Of a stretch of 64,000 nucleotides of DNA, positions 23,346-34,100 are shown piece by piece; the first letter of the stretch is position 1; each line of letters begins with the position of its first letter. The notes below the pieces were generated by a model. It was not told the origin of the DNA. It saw nothing but the letters and a program-made list of their open reading frames with translations, and made no database searches. The DNA comes from Dermatophagoides farinae. Taxonomy: Eukaryota > Arthropoda > Arachnida > Sarcoptiformes > Pyroglyphidae. Location of the stretch: the NCBI RefSeq assembly GCF_024713945.1, contig NC_134678.1, positions 3,906,001 to 3,970,000 on the forward strand. Direction: 5' to 3'. The translations under genes and the position numbers were made by a program.

Positions 23346-23768
23346 TTGTCATTTTCTCGATTCTGAACTGGTCGTGTTAGGTTGGATTTGATGTTTTCTC
23401 GATTTTAAATTTTGAATTCTGAATTGATTGTGTTAGTTTGGACTTGTTATTTTCTCGATTCTGAACTGGTCGTGTTAGTTTGGATTTGATGTTTTCTCGA
23501 TTCTGAACTGGTCGTGTTAGGTTGGACTTGTTATTTTCTCAATTCTGAACTGGTCGTGTTAGGTTGGATTTGATGTTTTCTCGATTTTAAATTTTGAATT
23601 CTGAATTGATTGTGTTAGTTTGGACTTGTTATTTTCTTGATTCTGAACTGGTCGTGTTAGTTTGAACTTGCCATTTTATCGATTGTGAATTTTGAATCCT
23701 GAACTGGTCGTGTTAGTTTGGACTTGTCATTTTCTCGATTCCGAACTGTTAGGTTGGACTTGCTATTT
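23346..23768 (-). repeat. Inverted minisatellite array
   Basis: About ten monomers in reverse complement (TTTTCTCGATTCTGAACTGG, TCGTGTTAG(G/T)TTGGA...), again mixing 42-bp short and 56-bp long forms; the long form shows the extra TTTAAATTTTGAAT. The order is less regular than in the left array. Left and right arrays could pair into a long hairpin if transcribed together. Confidence 0.85.
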
Positions 23769-23894
23769 CTAGAATCTAGCATAATGCTTTTTGTAAAACA
23801 TTGATTAATAAAAAATTGTTTAAAGAAGAATTGTTTTTATTTGTTTATTTAATTATACTTATGTATAGTTTCACCACTATAACATTTCGAATCA

Positions 23895-23991
23895 AATTTT
23901 ATTGTGGCACGTTGTAATTTTTTAAACGTTATTTAAAAAAGAATTTTTATGACTTTGTGGCACGGACATCAAAAAAGGTTCGCCATCCCTG
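23895..23991. mobile_element. Second solitary hAT-like right end
   Basis: Ends GGTTCGCCATCCCTG; the reverse complement starts CAGGGATGGCGAACC. GTGGCACG occurs twice (about 23904 and 23937), as in subterminal repeats of hAT ends of the GTGCCAC type. No left partner with duplication ATATAGTC was found; a related ATGGCGAACTTT occurs at about 24153 in the opposite sense. Confidence 0.55.
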
Positions 23992-24218
23992 ATATAGTCG
24001 GTTAATTTTTCAATGTTGCTGAGAATACAAACAATATTACATGAAACAGTACGAAAAGCACGAATTGATTCTAGCAGAATTTGATGTTGGATAGAATTAA
24101 GCTTGTTTTTTGATTCGGTAATTAATTTATCAAATATCTATAAGTGATAGCATGGCGAACTTTCACCTTAATTGATATGATAAACAAACTTCGGTTTGCT
24201 TGTATCCGGTTATCCGTG

Positions 24219-24418
24219 GTGATTGAATGAAAATCTGAATAGAAACTTTGGTCACCAAAAGGGCGCCCATCGCGATTATCCATGACAATTTAATGAAAAT
24301 CTGAATGGAAACTTTGGTCATCGAAAGGGCGCCCATCGCGATTATCCATGGTGATTGAATGAAAATCTGAATAGAAACTTTGGTCATCAAAAGGGCGCCC
24401 ATTCCGATTAGTGACAGT
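24219..24418. repeat. 66-bp tandem repeat, about three copies
   Basis: Unit GATTGAATGAAAATCTGAAT followed by AGAAACTTTGGTCA, AAAGGGCGCCCATCGCG and ATTATCCATG. Successive copies differ at few sites. 66 bp is 22 codons, and the minus strand stays open through the first two copies (GRPFDDQSF, YSDFHSITMDNRD) from about 24553, so the repeat may have grown inside a former coding region of the element. The GGGCGCCC core resembles the subterminal motif. Confidence 0.8.
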
Positions 24419-24681
24419 TGTTTTAAAATCCAAAAAAAAGAAATTTACGGAAAACAAAAAGCAGTAAAAGAAAATTCCCAAGAAAAATGCAAAACAGCTG
24501 CTCGTTTTCGCTCCTGATGCTGTAAAATTAGTTTTAGAGCCAATATTTTTCAATTTTGGCGCCTCAGACTCTTTATTTTCTCATATCACTGCCTCGATGG
24601 CTCATTGGACAATTTTTATTTTTTACGAAAAAAGCGCCCCTAATGTCCAGGCGCCCTTGTGCGCCGCACATCCTGCACAAT

Positions 24682-24698
24682 GGCACGGCTCGGCCCTG
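24682..24698 (-). repeat. Right terminal inverted repeat of the hAT-like element
   Basis: GGCACGGCTCGGCCCTG, inverse of the left end with two mismatches; followed by the target duplication TTTATTAT (24699-24706). Confidence 0.85.
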
Positions 24699-24706
24699 TT
24701 TATTAT

Positions 24707-24896
24707 CTTGGTAACACACTTTTAAAAGATAAAAAACGTTTTTGAATAACTGCGTCATCTACTGGACGCAAAAGCAACCGTAGTTAGCATAAAGTTCTCT
24801 GATGGGCGGCTATAGCCTCCCATCTGTCGGCAGCTTAGAGCTTTAAGAAATTTTTAGATAACAGCGCCACGGCAATGCGTGGCCGGGCGAATCTAG
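24707..24896 (+). mobile_element. Helitron-like 3' end (hairpin plus CTAG)
   Basis: GCCACG (24866-24871) pairs perfectly with CGTGGC (24878-24883) around a 6-nt loop, and CTAG (24893-24896) follows nine bases later before a T run. A GC-rich hairpin about ten bases before a terminal CTRR, with insertion between A and T, is the Helitron signature. The stretch is GC-richer than its surroundings. If the 5' end is the TC at 17566-17567 (preceded by A), the hAT-like element would have inserted ten bases inside a Helitron of about 200 bp; this second point is inference. No Rep/helicase coding sequence is present, so it would be non-autonomous. Confidence 0.6.
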
Positions 24897-26252
24897 TTTT
24901 TTTTTATATAAAAATACGGTCTCATTATTGGCGAAAAATGTGAAAATTGTTTTTAAACGAAAAAAAATGACAATTGAGATTGAGATTTACATCATCCCTT
25001 ATCACTTATTATCATTGTCTGGGAAATGTTGTACACAAAAAAAAACTTCATTCGAGGACAATTGAAAATTGTATCACCTGCTTGCCTGAGGCATACTAAA
25101 TGGTTTAATGTACTGCAACAAACAATTTTAATGACTTGAATGAAAATGTACCAGGTTTATTTTACTTGAAAATCATGAATGATAATACGAGACAAGATTT
25201 AAGAAACACCCTCTCTTATTAGATGGTTGTTGGTGGCACGCGACCGGAATACGATTTGTTGATGTTAATCGTTGTTCGAAATAAACGAATCGTCTTTAAC
25301 GAACAGAGGTCAAATCGGGCGTTTGTTGTGATGTTGATGATTTAAGAACTGAATCGCCAGCTGAATTTAACTATTGAAGCAATCAATCTATTCTCTCCCC
25401 TCTTTTAAGACGATCAACAATGTTGCATGACAACAGCTGCTGCCCTCACACACACACACACACTTCATAATTGTATCATTTTAGCCTCAATTGACCTTAT
25501 CATTGAACAAATTCATTGATACGTTTTTGGGTTCCATCTTTTCAGACTATGACCATTTTTATTTAGCCAATTTGAACACAATGTCAAATGAGATAATTAG
25601 GTAAAGATGTAAAAAAGTCAACTTGGAAAAAAATTGACATGAGGCACGATTATTTTTTATTTTTTCGTGTTTATAATCAAAACTAATTACATTTGGCACA
25701 TCATCATCATCATCAAAACCAAAATGACAATGGGCCTCACAAAAACAAAAGGGGCCTCAAACACTTTGTATCGATAAACAATTAAACACTCGCGAGATGA
25801 TCAAACAAGCTCGCTCTGATTTTTTGATTATTTTTTTCCTATTTTTATTTGTTTCCATTGAGCCAAGATAAGCGACATTATAACATGCCACGCCACGCCA
25901 GGTGTATCAAAATCTCTACCCTAAGTAAAAAAGGATGAGATTTGAAAATTTGGTTGTATACTCTTGGTATTCATTTTCTGACACACGTTTTCAAATGTTA
26001 ATGTTTGTATGTTTGTCTGTCTATGTATTATCCATGTTGTGCTGTTTATTGACTGAATGATCAAACTCAAAATGAAACGACAACGTCGACGCCTCGCCTC
26101 CTTCGTTCGATTCACGAATATATCCAGTCATATCAGAGCAAGCGTGTATTATTTCAAATATACATATAAACTAAGTCGATCCATTTGAATCTGATCAAAT
26201 TGCCATTTTTGTTCGTCCAATAACTTCGATCAAATTGTTATTAGAAAAATTG
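24897..26252. other. Upstream region of the bHLH gene
   Basis: AT-rich intergenic DNA with a (CA)n run at 25447-25463 and small CAT runs (about 25700). It should hold the bHLH promoter. I see no gene. Confidence 0.5.
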
Positions 26253-27353
26253 ATGAACAAAAAAAAATTCTTTACAGTTTTATTGATGGATACATTCAAC
26301 AATTCTTCGAACCTTTTTGGTATGTCAACACCGCCAGCATCAACATCCACTCCCATTCCCAATGATCATTCGTGTTTGTTCCGAGTTAAGGATCAAACAT
26401 CGAAAGAAATTATCATCTCGAATAAGAATGAAATTCACAACGCACCATTCGTTTATTCAGAATCATTTGATAACAACTATGGCTTGAAACAAGGGCCAGA
26501 TCATGAGCTTGAATGGAATATTCAGTCCATGTACGCTGTATCAAATCATAAATTATCAAATAATTCATCAATTAAAAGACAGAGATTTCGTAGATCTCCT
26601 GGATCTTCGAAACCATCAAAATCTGCGTACAAACACATTCCACATCGTGAAAAACCCGTGCATTTAGTGGCAAAACGAAATGCCCGCGAACGGCGACGTG
26701 TACAAGCAGTGAATATGGCTTTCATGCGTCTACGTCGTTGTGTTCCAGTGGAAAATCGAACAAAACGTTTATCAAAAGTTAAAACTTTACATAGAGCCAT
26801 TGAATACATTGCTGCATTGGACAGAATATTGAAACAAGATCAAACTTCGAGCACAATAACGGCTAACGAAAACACTTCGATTATCAATGAAAATGATCCA
26901 TGTACGTTTCGTTCTACATTACGGGTCCACCATTCTCATCATCAACTGAACAACCAAATTGAACCAATGATGATGATCACTAATGAAAATCATAGCTTTA
27001 TGCTCAATCCATCCAACACTATTCATGTAGAAGAACGACAAGTAATCAACGACAGTGATCAACAATATTTTCATTCAATTCCATCCACTTCCTCTTCATC
27101 TATATCATCCGATGGATTAAATTTTTCCATTGGTTATCATCGGCAACATTCACAATTAAAGGAATTGGAATCACATGAAAATGATGACCATCAATTGACG
27201 ATGGCAACTATCCGATATAACAATGACGTTTCGTCGTCTCATTCTTCATCGATGATGGTGATGTTAACATCTATGATTGATAATCAAAATCATCACTCTC
27301 ATCATAATTATTTACGCAATCAAAATATTGACAAAGAAATTTGCATCCAATAA
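26253..27353 (+). CDS. Achaete-scute-like bHLH transcription factor
   Basis: 366 residues from the ATG at 26253; a second in-frame ATG at 26286 is also possible. Single exon, as usual for achaete-scute genes. The bHLH lies at about residues 140-195: basic region VAKRNARERRRVQAVN with the E-box-contacting Glu, helix 1 MAFMRLRRCVP, a short loop, and helix 2 RLSKVKTLHRAIEYIAALDRIL. RVxxVN and SKVxTLxxAxxYIxxL are the achaete-scute family pattern; the loop is short as in Ascl3/4/5 and lacks the long loop of fly AS-C proteins. Flanks are Ser/Asn/His-rich without known domains. It should act as a nuclear DNA-binding heterodimer with Daughterless-type partners, probably in neural or sensory precursor fate. 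AATAAA follows at 27519-27524. bHLH identity is certain; the subfamily is likely, though other class A groups such as Ptf1a/Fer are the alternative. Confidence 0.85.
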   Translation: MNKKKFFTVLLMDTFNNSSNLFGMSTPPASTSTPIPNDHSCLFRVKDQTSKEIIISNKNEIHNAPFVYSESFDNNYGLKQGPDHELEWNIQSMYAVSNHKLSNNSSIKRQRFRRSPGSSKPSKSAYKHIPHREKPVHLVAKRNARERRRVQAVNMAFMRLRRCVPVENRTKRLSKVKTLHRAIEYIAALDRILKQDQTSSTITANENTSIINENDPCTFRSTLRVHHSHHQLNNQIEPMMMITNENHSFMLNPSNTIHVEERQVINDSDQQYFHSIPSTSSSSISSDGLNFSIGYHRQHSQLKELESHENDDHQLTMATIRYNNDVSSSHSSSMMVMLTSMIDNQNHHSHHNYLRNQNIDKEICIQ

Positions 27354-27518
27354 CATAGACTTTCTTTTTTTTTCAATCAATGTAGAGTTTAATTTTATTT
27401 TATTTTATTTTTTTTTTTTTTTTTTGAGAAGTGATAATATAGATAATGATAATGAGCACGAAAAATCAAATCGACTATTACTTCCACCAGTGAAAGTTAT
27501 CAACGTATTAAATTATTA

Positions 27519-27524
27519 AATAAA
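27519..27524 (+). terminator. Candidate poly(A) signal of the bHLH gene
   Basis: AATAAA 166 nt after the stop codon; another AATAAA at about 27564 is an alternative. Confidence 0.45.
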
Positions 27525-28133
27525 ATGTTTTTTTTTCTGTTCACAAAAATTCTTTTATTTTGAATAAATATTTTGGTTCTATACATCGCGTGATGATTAA
27601 ACTAAAAAGGATCAACTAAAAGGAAATGAAAACAAAATCTCTCAAAGATTTATGATTCATATGATCATTGTTACAATAAAAATGTTCAAGAATGATGATT
27701 TAAAGAAATAATGCATAAATAAATCCTACTGTGGAGAGGTGTGTGATCGATGGGTGTGTTTGCAATTTTTTTTAAACATTCTTATCTCAATCAATTATTA
27801 AAGATTCAACCAAAAAAAAAAAAAAATGAAATAAACAATAAGCATGATGATGATGATGATGATATGCGCATTGATCACAAAAAAATGAATATAATTTTTA
27901 CGAAAATATAAGATTTTCATTATCTGATCAATTATTGATAAGATTTGTCGTGTGGCAGTGATTTAATCATCATCATCATTGAATGAATAAATCTTCACCA
28001 AAATCATGATTCTAAAAAAGATCATTCCATTAGCCATCTTCAATTTGTTCTCCCACTTTCTTTTTTCTAATTCGATCTCTCTTTTTTTTTTTGATTGGAA
28101 AAAAATGTCCTCCCTTTTGCTCATTTATTCGCA

Positions 28134-28163
<30 letters not shown>
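28134..28163. repeat. (ATG)10 microsatellite
   Basis: Ten uninterrupted ATG/GAT triplets; the commonest simple repeat type in this window. Confidence 0.95.
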
Positions 28164-28165
<2 letters not shown>

Positions 28166-31100
28166 TAGTGTTCTATTGATCAAATATTCCGAAACTAATC
28201 AGAAAATAAATCCAACTAATCTTTCATTCACTTTTTTCCTTTACTTTTGGTTTATTTTCCAATATATAAAAATTAAACATTAGTATTTGTATCAAAGTTT
28301 ATTTACTATTCAAACTATATTCGTTTGATTGGGCTAATAAAATTTCAAAAAATAAAATATAAAACCGAACCACAGATGTCGTTAGTGAATTAGTAAGAGA
28401 GAGATTGAAATTTTGTCACCACGAATATATAATCATCATCATCGATCACGTGAGAATAATGATCAATCGCAGTCTGAGACTGAATCATTATTTGTATATT
28501 GTAAGAGAAAAACGTTTAGATCCGCCTATCTAAACTCAAATCAAATCTGACCATTCGATTCGATTTTAGCCGCCAGTCTCTGTGTGTTGTTTTTTTTATA
28601 TATTCAAATGACAGTTTAAACTGGAATGAATCACCTGTCGATGTATGAATGCGCATGTTCGACATTTCTTTTTTCTGTTCTATTCTGCGAAACCGAAATT
28701 CGTTGTTTTGAGTTTTCTAAAGAATGCTGATATGGGAGTTGATGATTCCTTCAATTTTTCTTCAACTGAGATTTTTTTTCGCTGTGTTCCATCAAGATTT
28801 TGTTATATTCAAGTGATTTTATTATAAAAAAAACTATTGTGACGGCGCTTCAAGCGTTCTTCATTTGACGTTCTGATGACATATGGCTGTATGTCACAAG
28901 AGAAAAAAAGTATTAAAGACAATGTTAAGAAAATAAATAAATGTGTGCTTTTTTTCCCAAAGTGATCGTGTTTTCGTTTGTTTTTGTCTTTGTCTGTGTT
29001 CCTTTTTTTCGTGTGCGAGGAAAACTGTTATTCTATGAACTTTGATTAACCACTTTTGATATGTAATCAATTCCTCTTAAAAATGTTCGAATGCAAGATT
29101 AAAAATGATCTAAACACATCGCTTAAAATGAATTTTTAAAAAAATTAGATTGGCCTCTTATCACTAATGATCCGATTGGCGTCATCATCCGAATCATCAT
29201 TATTATTATTAACAACATAGGCTTTTATATGAAACAAGCATCCGGCTTTTTTTTATCCATCAGCAATTTGTTTTTGTCAGCTCACTCATGACATTGTATC
29301 GCATCAATTTCCGTTTGTTATTTTGTTCATATGGATGGATTTCCTCTTTCGTGGATTTGTTCACAAACACCAACACGCATTTAATGTCCAATTGTCTTTT
29401 TTTTCTAGTTTGTTTTGAATCTTCATCATTCGCTGCTATTTGGTATGATTGAAAGCAAATAAACAAATTGTCATTTAATGGTATTGATTTGATTAAGCAA
29501 ATGATATGTTTATCTTTTGAAAAAGCCGAGGTTTGTTTCTAATGTGATTAACTTGATTGTCAGAATTGATAAGAATACTTGTATTGGTTTTTTTATATGC
29601 AAATCAATCTCAAAGTCAGCCACATCCATTTTTGGTCAATGAAACTGGTTAGATTATTATCGATAAACAAACGGTATGTTGTTCTTTTTATATTTATTTA
29701 ATGCTATAACACCCACACATATACATCCACAAATCGATACTTGTCAATAATTTTGCTTGGTCCAATAAATCATGTGTCATGTGAAATATAATTCGATATG
29801 ACTTAGCTTTCAACTATTATCAATAGATGATACCCCAATCGTAACATATAATTCGAACAAAAATATGTTTATGTTTTTTTTATCAATCAAAATAGCCGGC
29901 TACAACTAGATTTGTGTATGAATATCATCATCATCATTGGCTTATTGTTTGTATTTTATAAAAATCTTTTTCAATCTGGAAATGCCAATGAATTTCCGAT
30001 GATGGCTGCTATAGTTGTGGGCTTAGTTGTAGCTGAATCCACACAAACACAGAAAAATACAAGAATGATGATTCATGTGTGTTTGTGAATAATAATATAC
30101 TAATACGATACGAATTTCATTAAATCAAAAGTAAGTAGAGTGACAATTTGTTACAAATACAATATTATATATAGAAATTACAATCGTGAATTATTTTCAT
30201 TATAAATTCTATATGGAACAATTCTTGAGTAGAATGTGTATGTTTGAGCTTTTCAATTTTTTCCCAATAAATCATTACCATCATTGTGTAATACAAGATG
30301 TGCGAAAAGATTTCTTTATTGATAATGATAGCTTTTGCTGTCGTCATTATTCAGTCATAAGATTCGTTTAGACTTTGATGATAATTATTTCATCGCTCAC
30401 AGGTTTAGCAATTATTTCGAATGAGTCAATTGATTGTGTGTTTGCTTGTTTGTGAAAACTAAAAGGATTGATTTATTACAAACGATAAGATTACGAATCA
30501 ATTTTTTTTGATGACAATTAATTGAATTGATGACCTCAGGAATCTCTTAGCACCTATATCTGAGCATTATGACATATATAAAGATGGTAGCTTGTGAAAA
30601 AATTATTGAATGAACTAATGGTCATCCATTGTCGATCGAGTCGATTTCAATAGCGTTTAGAAATTCACAAAGGCAGAATCTGTTTTTCTTCCCTTCTTAA
30701 TGGTGGTGATGAAAAAGTTCAAACAGCAAGCTTGAATGATGTTGTTTTTTTTGGACATCATCCCTCTAAGCATGAAGAAGAACCAGTTAGTCTAGGTTTA
30801 TCCTCGAATAAAACATGATGAAAATGTGCACAAGCATCATTATGATCGTGTGCCTGGTGCGTGGCCATCAACGAATTGACGGGGGTGTTGAATATCTCAT
30901 TGCTTACATTGAATTTACCATTTAGCTTGGCCTTTCACAATTAAACATGGAAGTCTTTTGGTCAAGCTCAATGTCTTGATGATGATGGAGTGGTCGTTCA
31001 GGTTCTCGTTCATCATCATCATTAACTCCATGTTGATGATGAATGCTCCAAGACTTATATATCATTTGATAATGATGGTCATAATCAATGATCACTCACA

Positions 31101-34100
31101 TGTGGTTCGCATGCATAATGCAATAATCATACTCATTGACTGAATGAAAGGGGGGATTATATCATGATGTTCGATAAAGCTTCCATCATCATGATTATAG
31201 ATGGCTTTGGATTTTTTTACAATTTTTTGTTTAATTTCCCTCTCTCTCTTTCTCTGTTCAATATTATGGCTATAATCAAATCAAGTTGATTGTTAATCAT
31301 TATTATTTTAGGGAAAATTTTAAAGAACCACTAAACCAAGAAAATTGCATTTTAATCAATAAACATTTTTCAGTCCAAAACTTAAACGTCTTGTTACCTA
31401 CCCATCATGCATTTACCACGATTGCATACAAAAGCGAAAGCCAACTTAGTGTTAGTTCTTCATTGAGTTTGAATATAATTTACTTTCCATATAATTTCCC
31501 TTAGATTCGTGGGTTTCATTTTAGTTGGTAGATTTAAGGTGAATCACATTGCATACTAGATTTTTGTTGTTGCAGCCAATTTGATGAATGTAATGAAATC
31601 TTTCGTGATTAGTGTCACTTTAGTGCAACAACAATCATATAGCAATCCTGATCATTAAATGAATCATATACATTAACTATTGTTTATTGTTTTGTGCGTG
31701 TGTGGTTTGATATTTTTTTTGTTTACATCATTTGATCGATATTGAAAAATCAATTTTATTATGCAAAAATTATTATTTGCAAAAAATGAGCGTTTGGACA
31801 TTTGCAAAAATTTTATTCTCAGAATTTGTCCATATGAAATGATTCGTTTGTTTTTCCCAGATGTAATTTTTTTTCTTTTATTCTTACTGAAATATTCATT
31901 TTGCAGGATCAGTACGAGTCACTGTTTTTGTGTCATTATCAAATGGGCAGCAAAAAATTAATGTTTTGACAACAAAATTTATTACTATTTACTGGGAATT
32001 TTTTTTACAGAATTAATAGCGTCGGTCAAATTTATACGAATATTGTATATCGAATGGTTGTATATATTTTTACGTAAAAATGTTTGTTTTACATATGGCG
32101 TCGCATTATCGTATTTAGCTATTGTCAACTTCCAAAGAAACGGGATTTAAATTTCCAACAAATTTCCGGGGGTGGGAGGTTTTTTTGTTTCTTTAATCAC
32201 ATGTCAATGAGGTACACATGCACGAATGTATGTAATCTATTACAATATGGCATGCCAGTTTTATCGAGCATATGATCCGACTCATATAATGTTTTTAATG
32301 AGATCCCACTGTAATGTAATTATAGATTTTGACTGAGATATTCGATGTTACATTTCTACCGCTACACTAATAAATGTAATGCTACTTTTTTGCTCTTGGC
32401 TACTGCCGATTTTTTTTCCGTAGAAATCATTGACAGTTATCAGTTTTTTTGTTTTGTTTTTCTCGGAACCTTCAGTTGCTATATTTGCTAGGATTGATAC
32501 CGTACAATTGGCCAACATGACATTAACAATCTTCTGCTTTAAAAATTGATATTATCATTTTAAGATTAGAATTCAATATATTTCCGATCAATATTTGTTT
32601 TATTTGACTTTCAATTTTTTTCTTGTATTTACGTATGCTTTGCACGTTTGTCGAATGTCCTTTCACATTGGTCAGTCATAAAAACAAATCAAAAGAATTA
32701 GAAAAAAAAGATATGAATGAATCATTGTTCACATTCATACATATAGTTCGATCGATCAAACAAACAAGTCTTGATAATAAATACACTATACAAACTTTAT
32801 CGCCCCCGCACTTTTTTTGTTGGTTGGTATGTTTGGTTGGCCGGCTATGAAATGTGTTGTTCAACGAAAATGGGGTCATCTTTTTTTTGAAAAAAATACT
32901 TAATAAAAAGCGAGAGCTACAAGCGTTGGATTTTTTTTCTGAATGAAACTTGTTTCTGCTGGCTAAAACTTTATTGTTATAAAAAAAAAAAAATTGGCAA
33001 CTAATCAAGAGCTTTCAATACTTTCATCACATCAAGTTCAGAGATCAGACTCAAAATATAGAAAGGTGGATATAATTGGTGAGATTACACACACACACAC
33101 CTTCTTCATCTTTTACTGTCCATTATCTAAATTTAGCTTTCATATATACTTTGGTGTCGATAATGTAGGTGGTTATTTCCTTTCAATGTGATTTTCTGTC
33201 TTTTTTTCACTCTTCTTTTACTATTATATCGACCTCGATTCAAAAATGATGCCTCTGCATTTTTTATATTCTCATAAATTGTGTAAAATAAGAGAGAGAG
33301 AGGTGCTTTTGACGAATGCTGTATTTATATGCAATGTAGTGACCAATTCCATTTTCGTTCATAACAAAGTTTTTTTCTGTGATTTGTTTCTCTCTTTCTT
33401 GTCATCTTATCATCAATTGATTCTTTTATATTTGGGCAACGAAACAAATAGAAAAGAAAATTGTCGGCAAGCTTTTCTTGTTACATTCTGTCAATTAATT
33501 TTGATTTAGCTTAAAATCTTGGGTTTTGGTTCTATAAGACATTCTAAAAGAAATGAACATTTTATTACTGATGTTAATCAATCAATTTTCTATACACATA
33601 TATTATATATTATTATTAGATTATTAGACTTATTTGTAAATTAATTGACCGCAGTAGTCTTTGAGATTTTTTATTTAAGGATTATCAATTACCATTACCA
33701 ATATACGATGAAAAACGCCCAGAATTGCACAGACCACATTTTTAATAGGATAATTTTTTTTTATAGTAACTCATGACACTTTTGCAATTACGGTATTCAA
33801 GTATGATGCTCGTTTTTTTGAATGGTGTACATTGATTACGACATGATACTCATGAATGAATTGTATGAATGGACGAAGACAAAGACTTCCAGAATAAATG
33901 CATAGAGGCGCAGTCTCGTTCATAACGTGGTGTGAGAGAGAAAGAGAGCAAAAAATTCATCTTCCGATTGTTAAAAGAAATATTTGAATTCATACAACGA
34001 TGGAGCCCGGCGTTTGGTTTTTCTGCCAGTATTTTCAGCCATCTCTTAGCTATGACGACGTCGGCAAGTAGACGAACGTCATCTCACTTTGTAGGTAAAG

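Larger units (their letters stand above)
17576..24698. mobile_element. hAT-like composite element with inverted ends and 8-bp target duplication
   Basis: The left end starts CAGCGCCGAGCCGTGGC (17576-17592). The reverse complement of the right end starts CAGGGCCGAGCCGTGCC (24698-24682), 15 of 17 matching. The flanks are TTTATTAT at 17568-17575 and TTTATTAT at 24699-24706, a perfect 8-bp duplication. CAG/CTG termini and an 8-bp duplication are hallmarks of the hAT superfamily. Near both ends lies a shared GGCGCCCTTGTGC motif (about 17600 and 24652), like hAT subterminal repeats. No intact transposase is present; the interior holds minisatellite arrays, a nested non-LTR element, decayed coding fragments and two other hAT-like ends. 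So this is a non-autonomous or heavily rearranged copy. Element boundaries are seen directly; superfamily assignment is by structure only. Confidence 0.82.

Noticed and set aside
24573-24758. 61-codon minus-strand frame with a CxxC-like stretch
   Set aside because: It crosses the inverted end and the target duplication of the hAT-like element, so it is a chance frame over terminal repeats.
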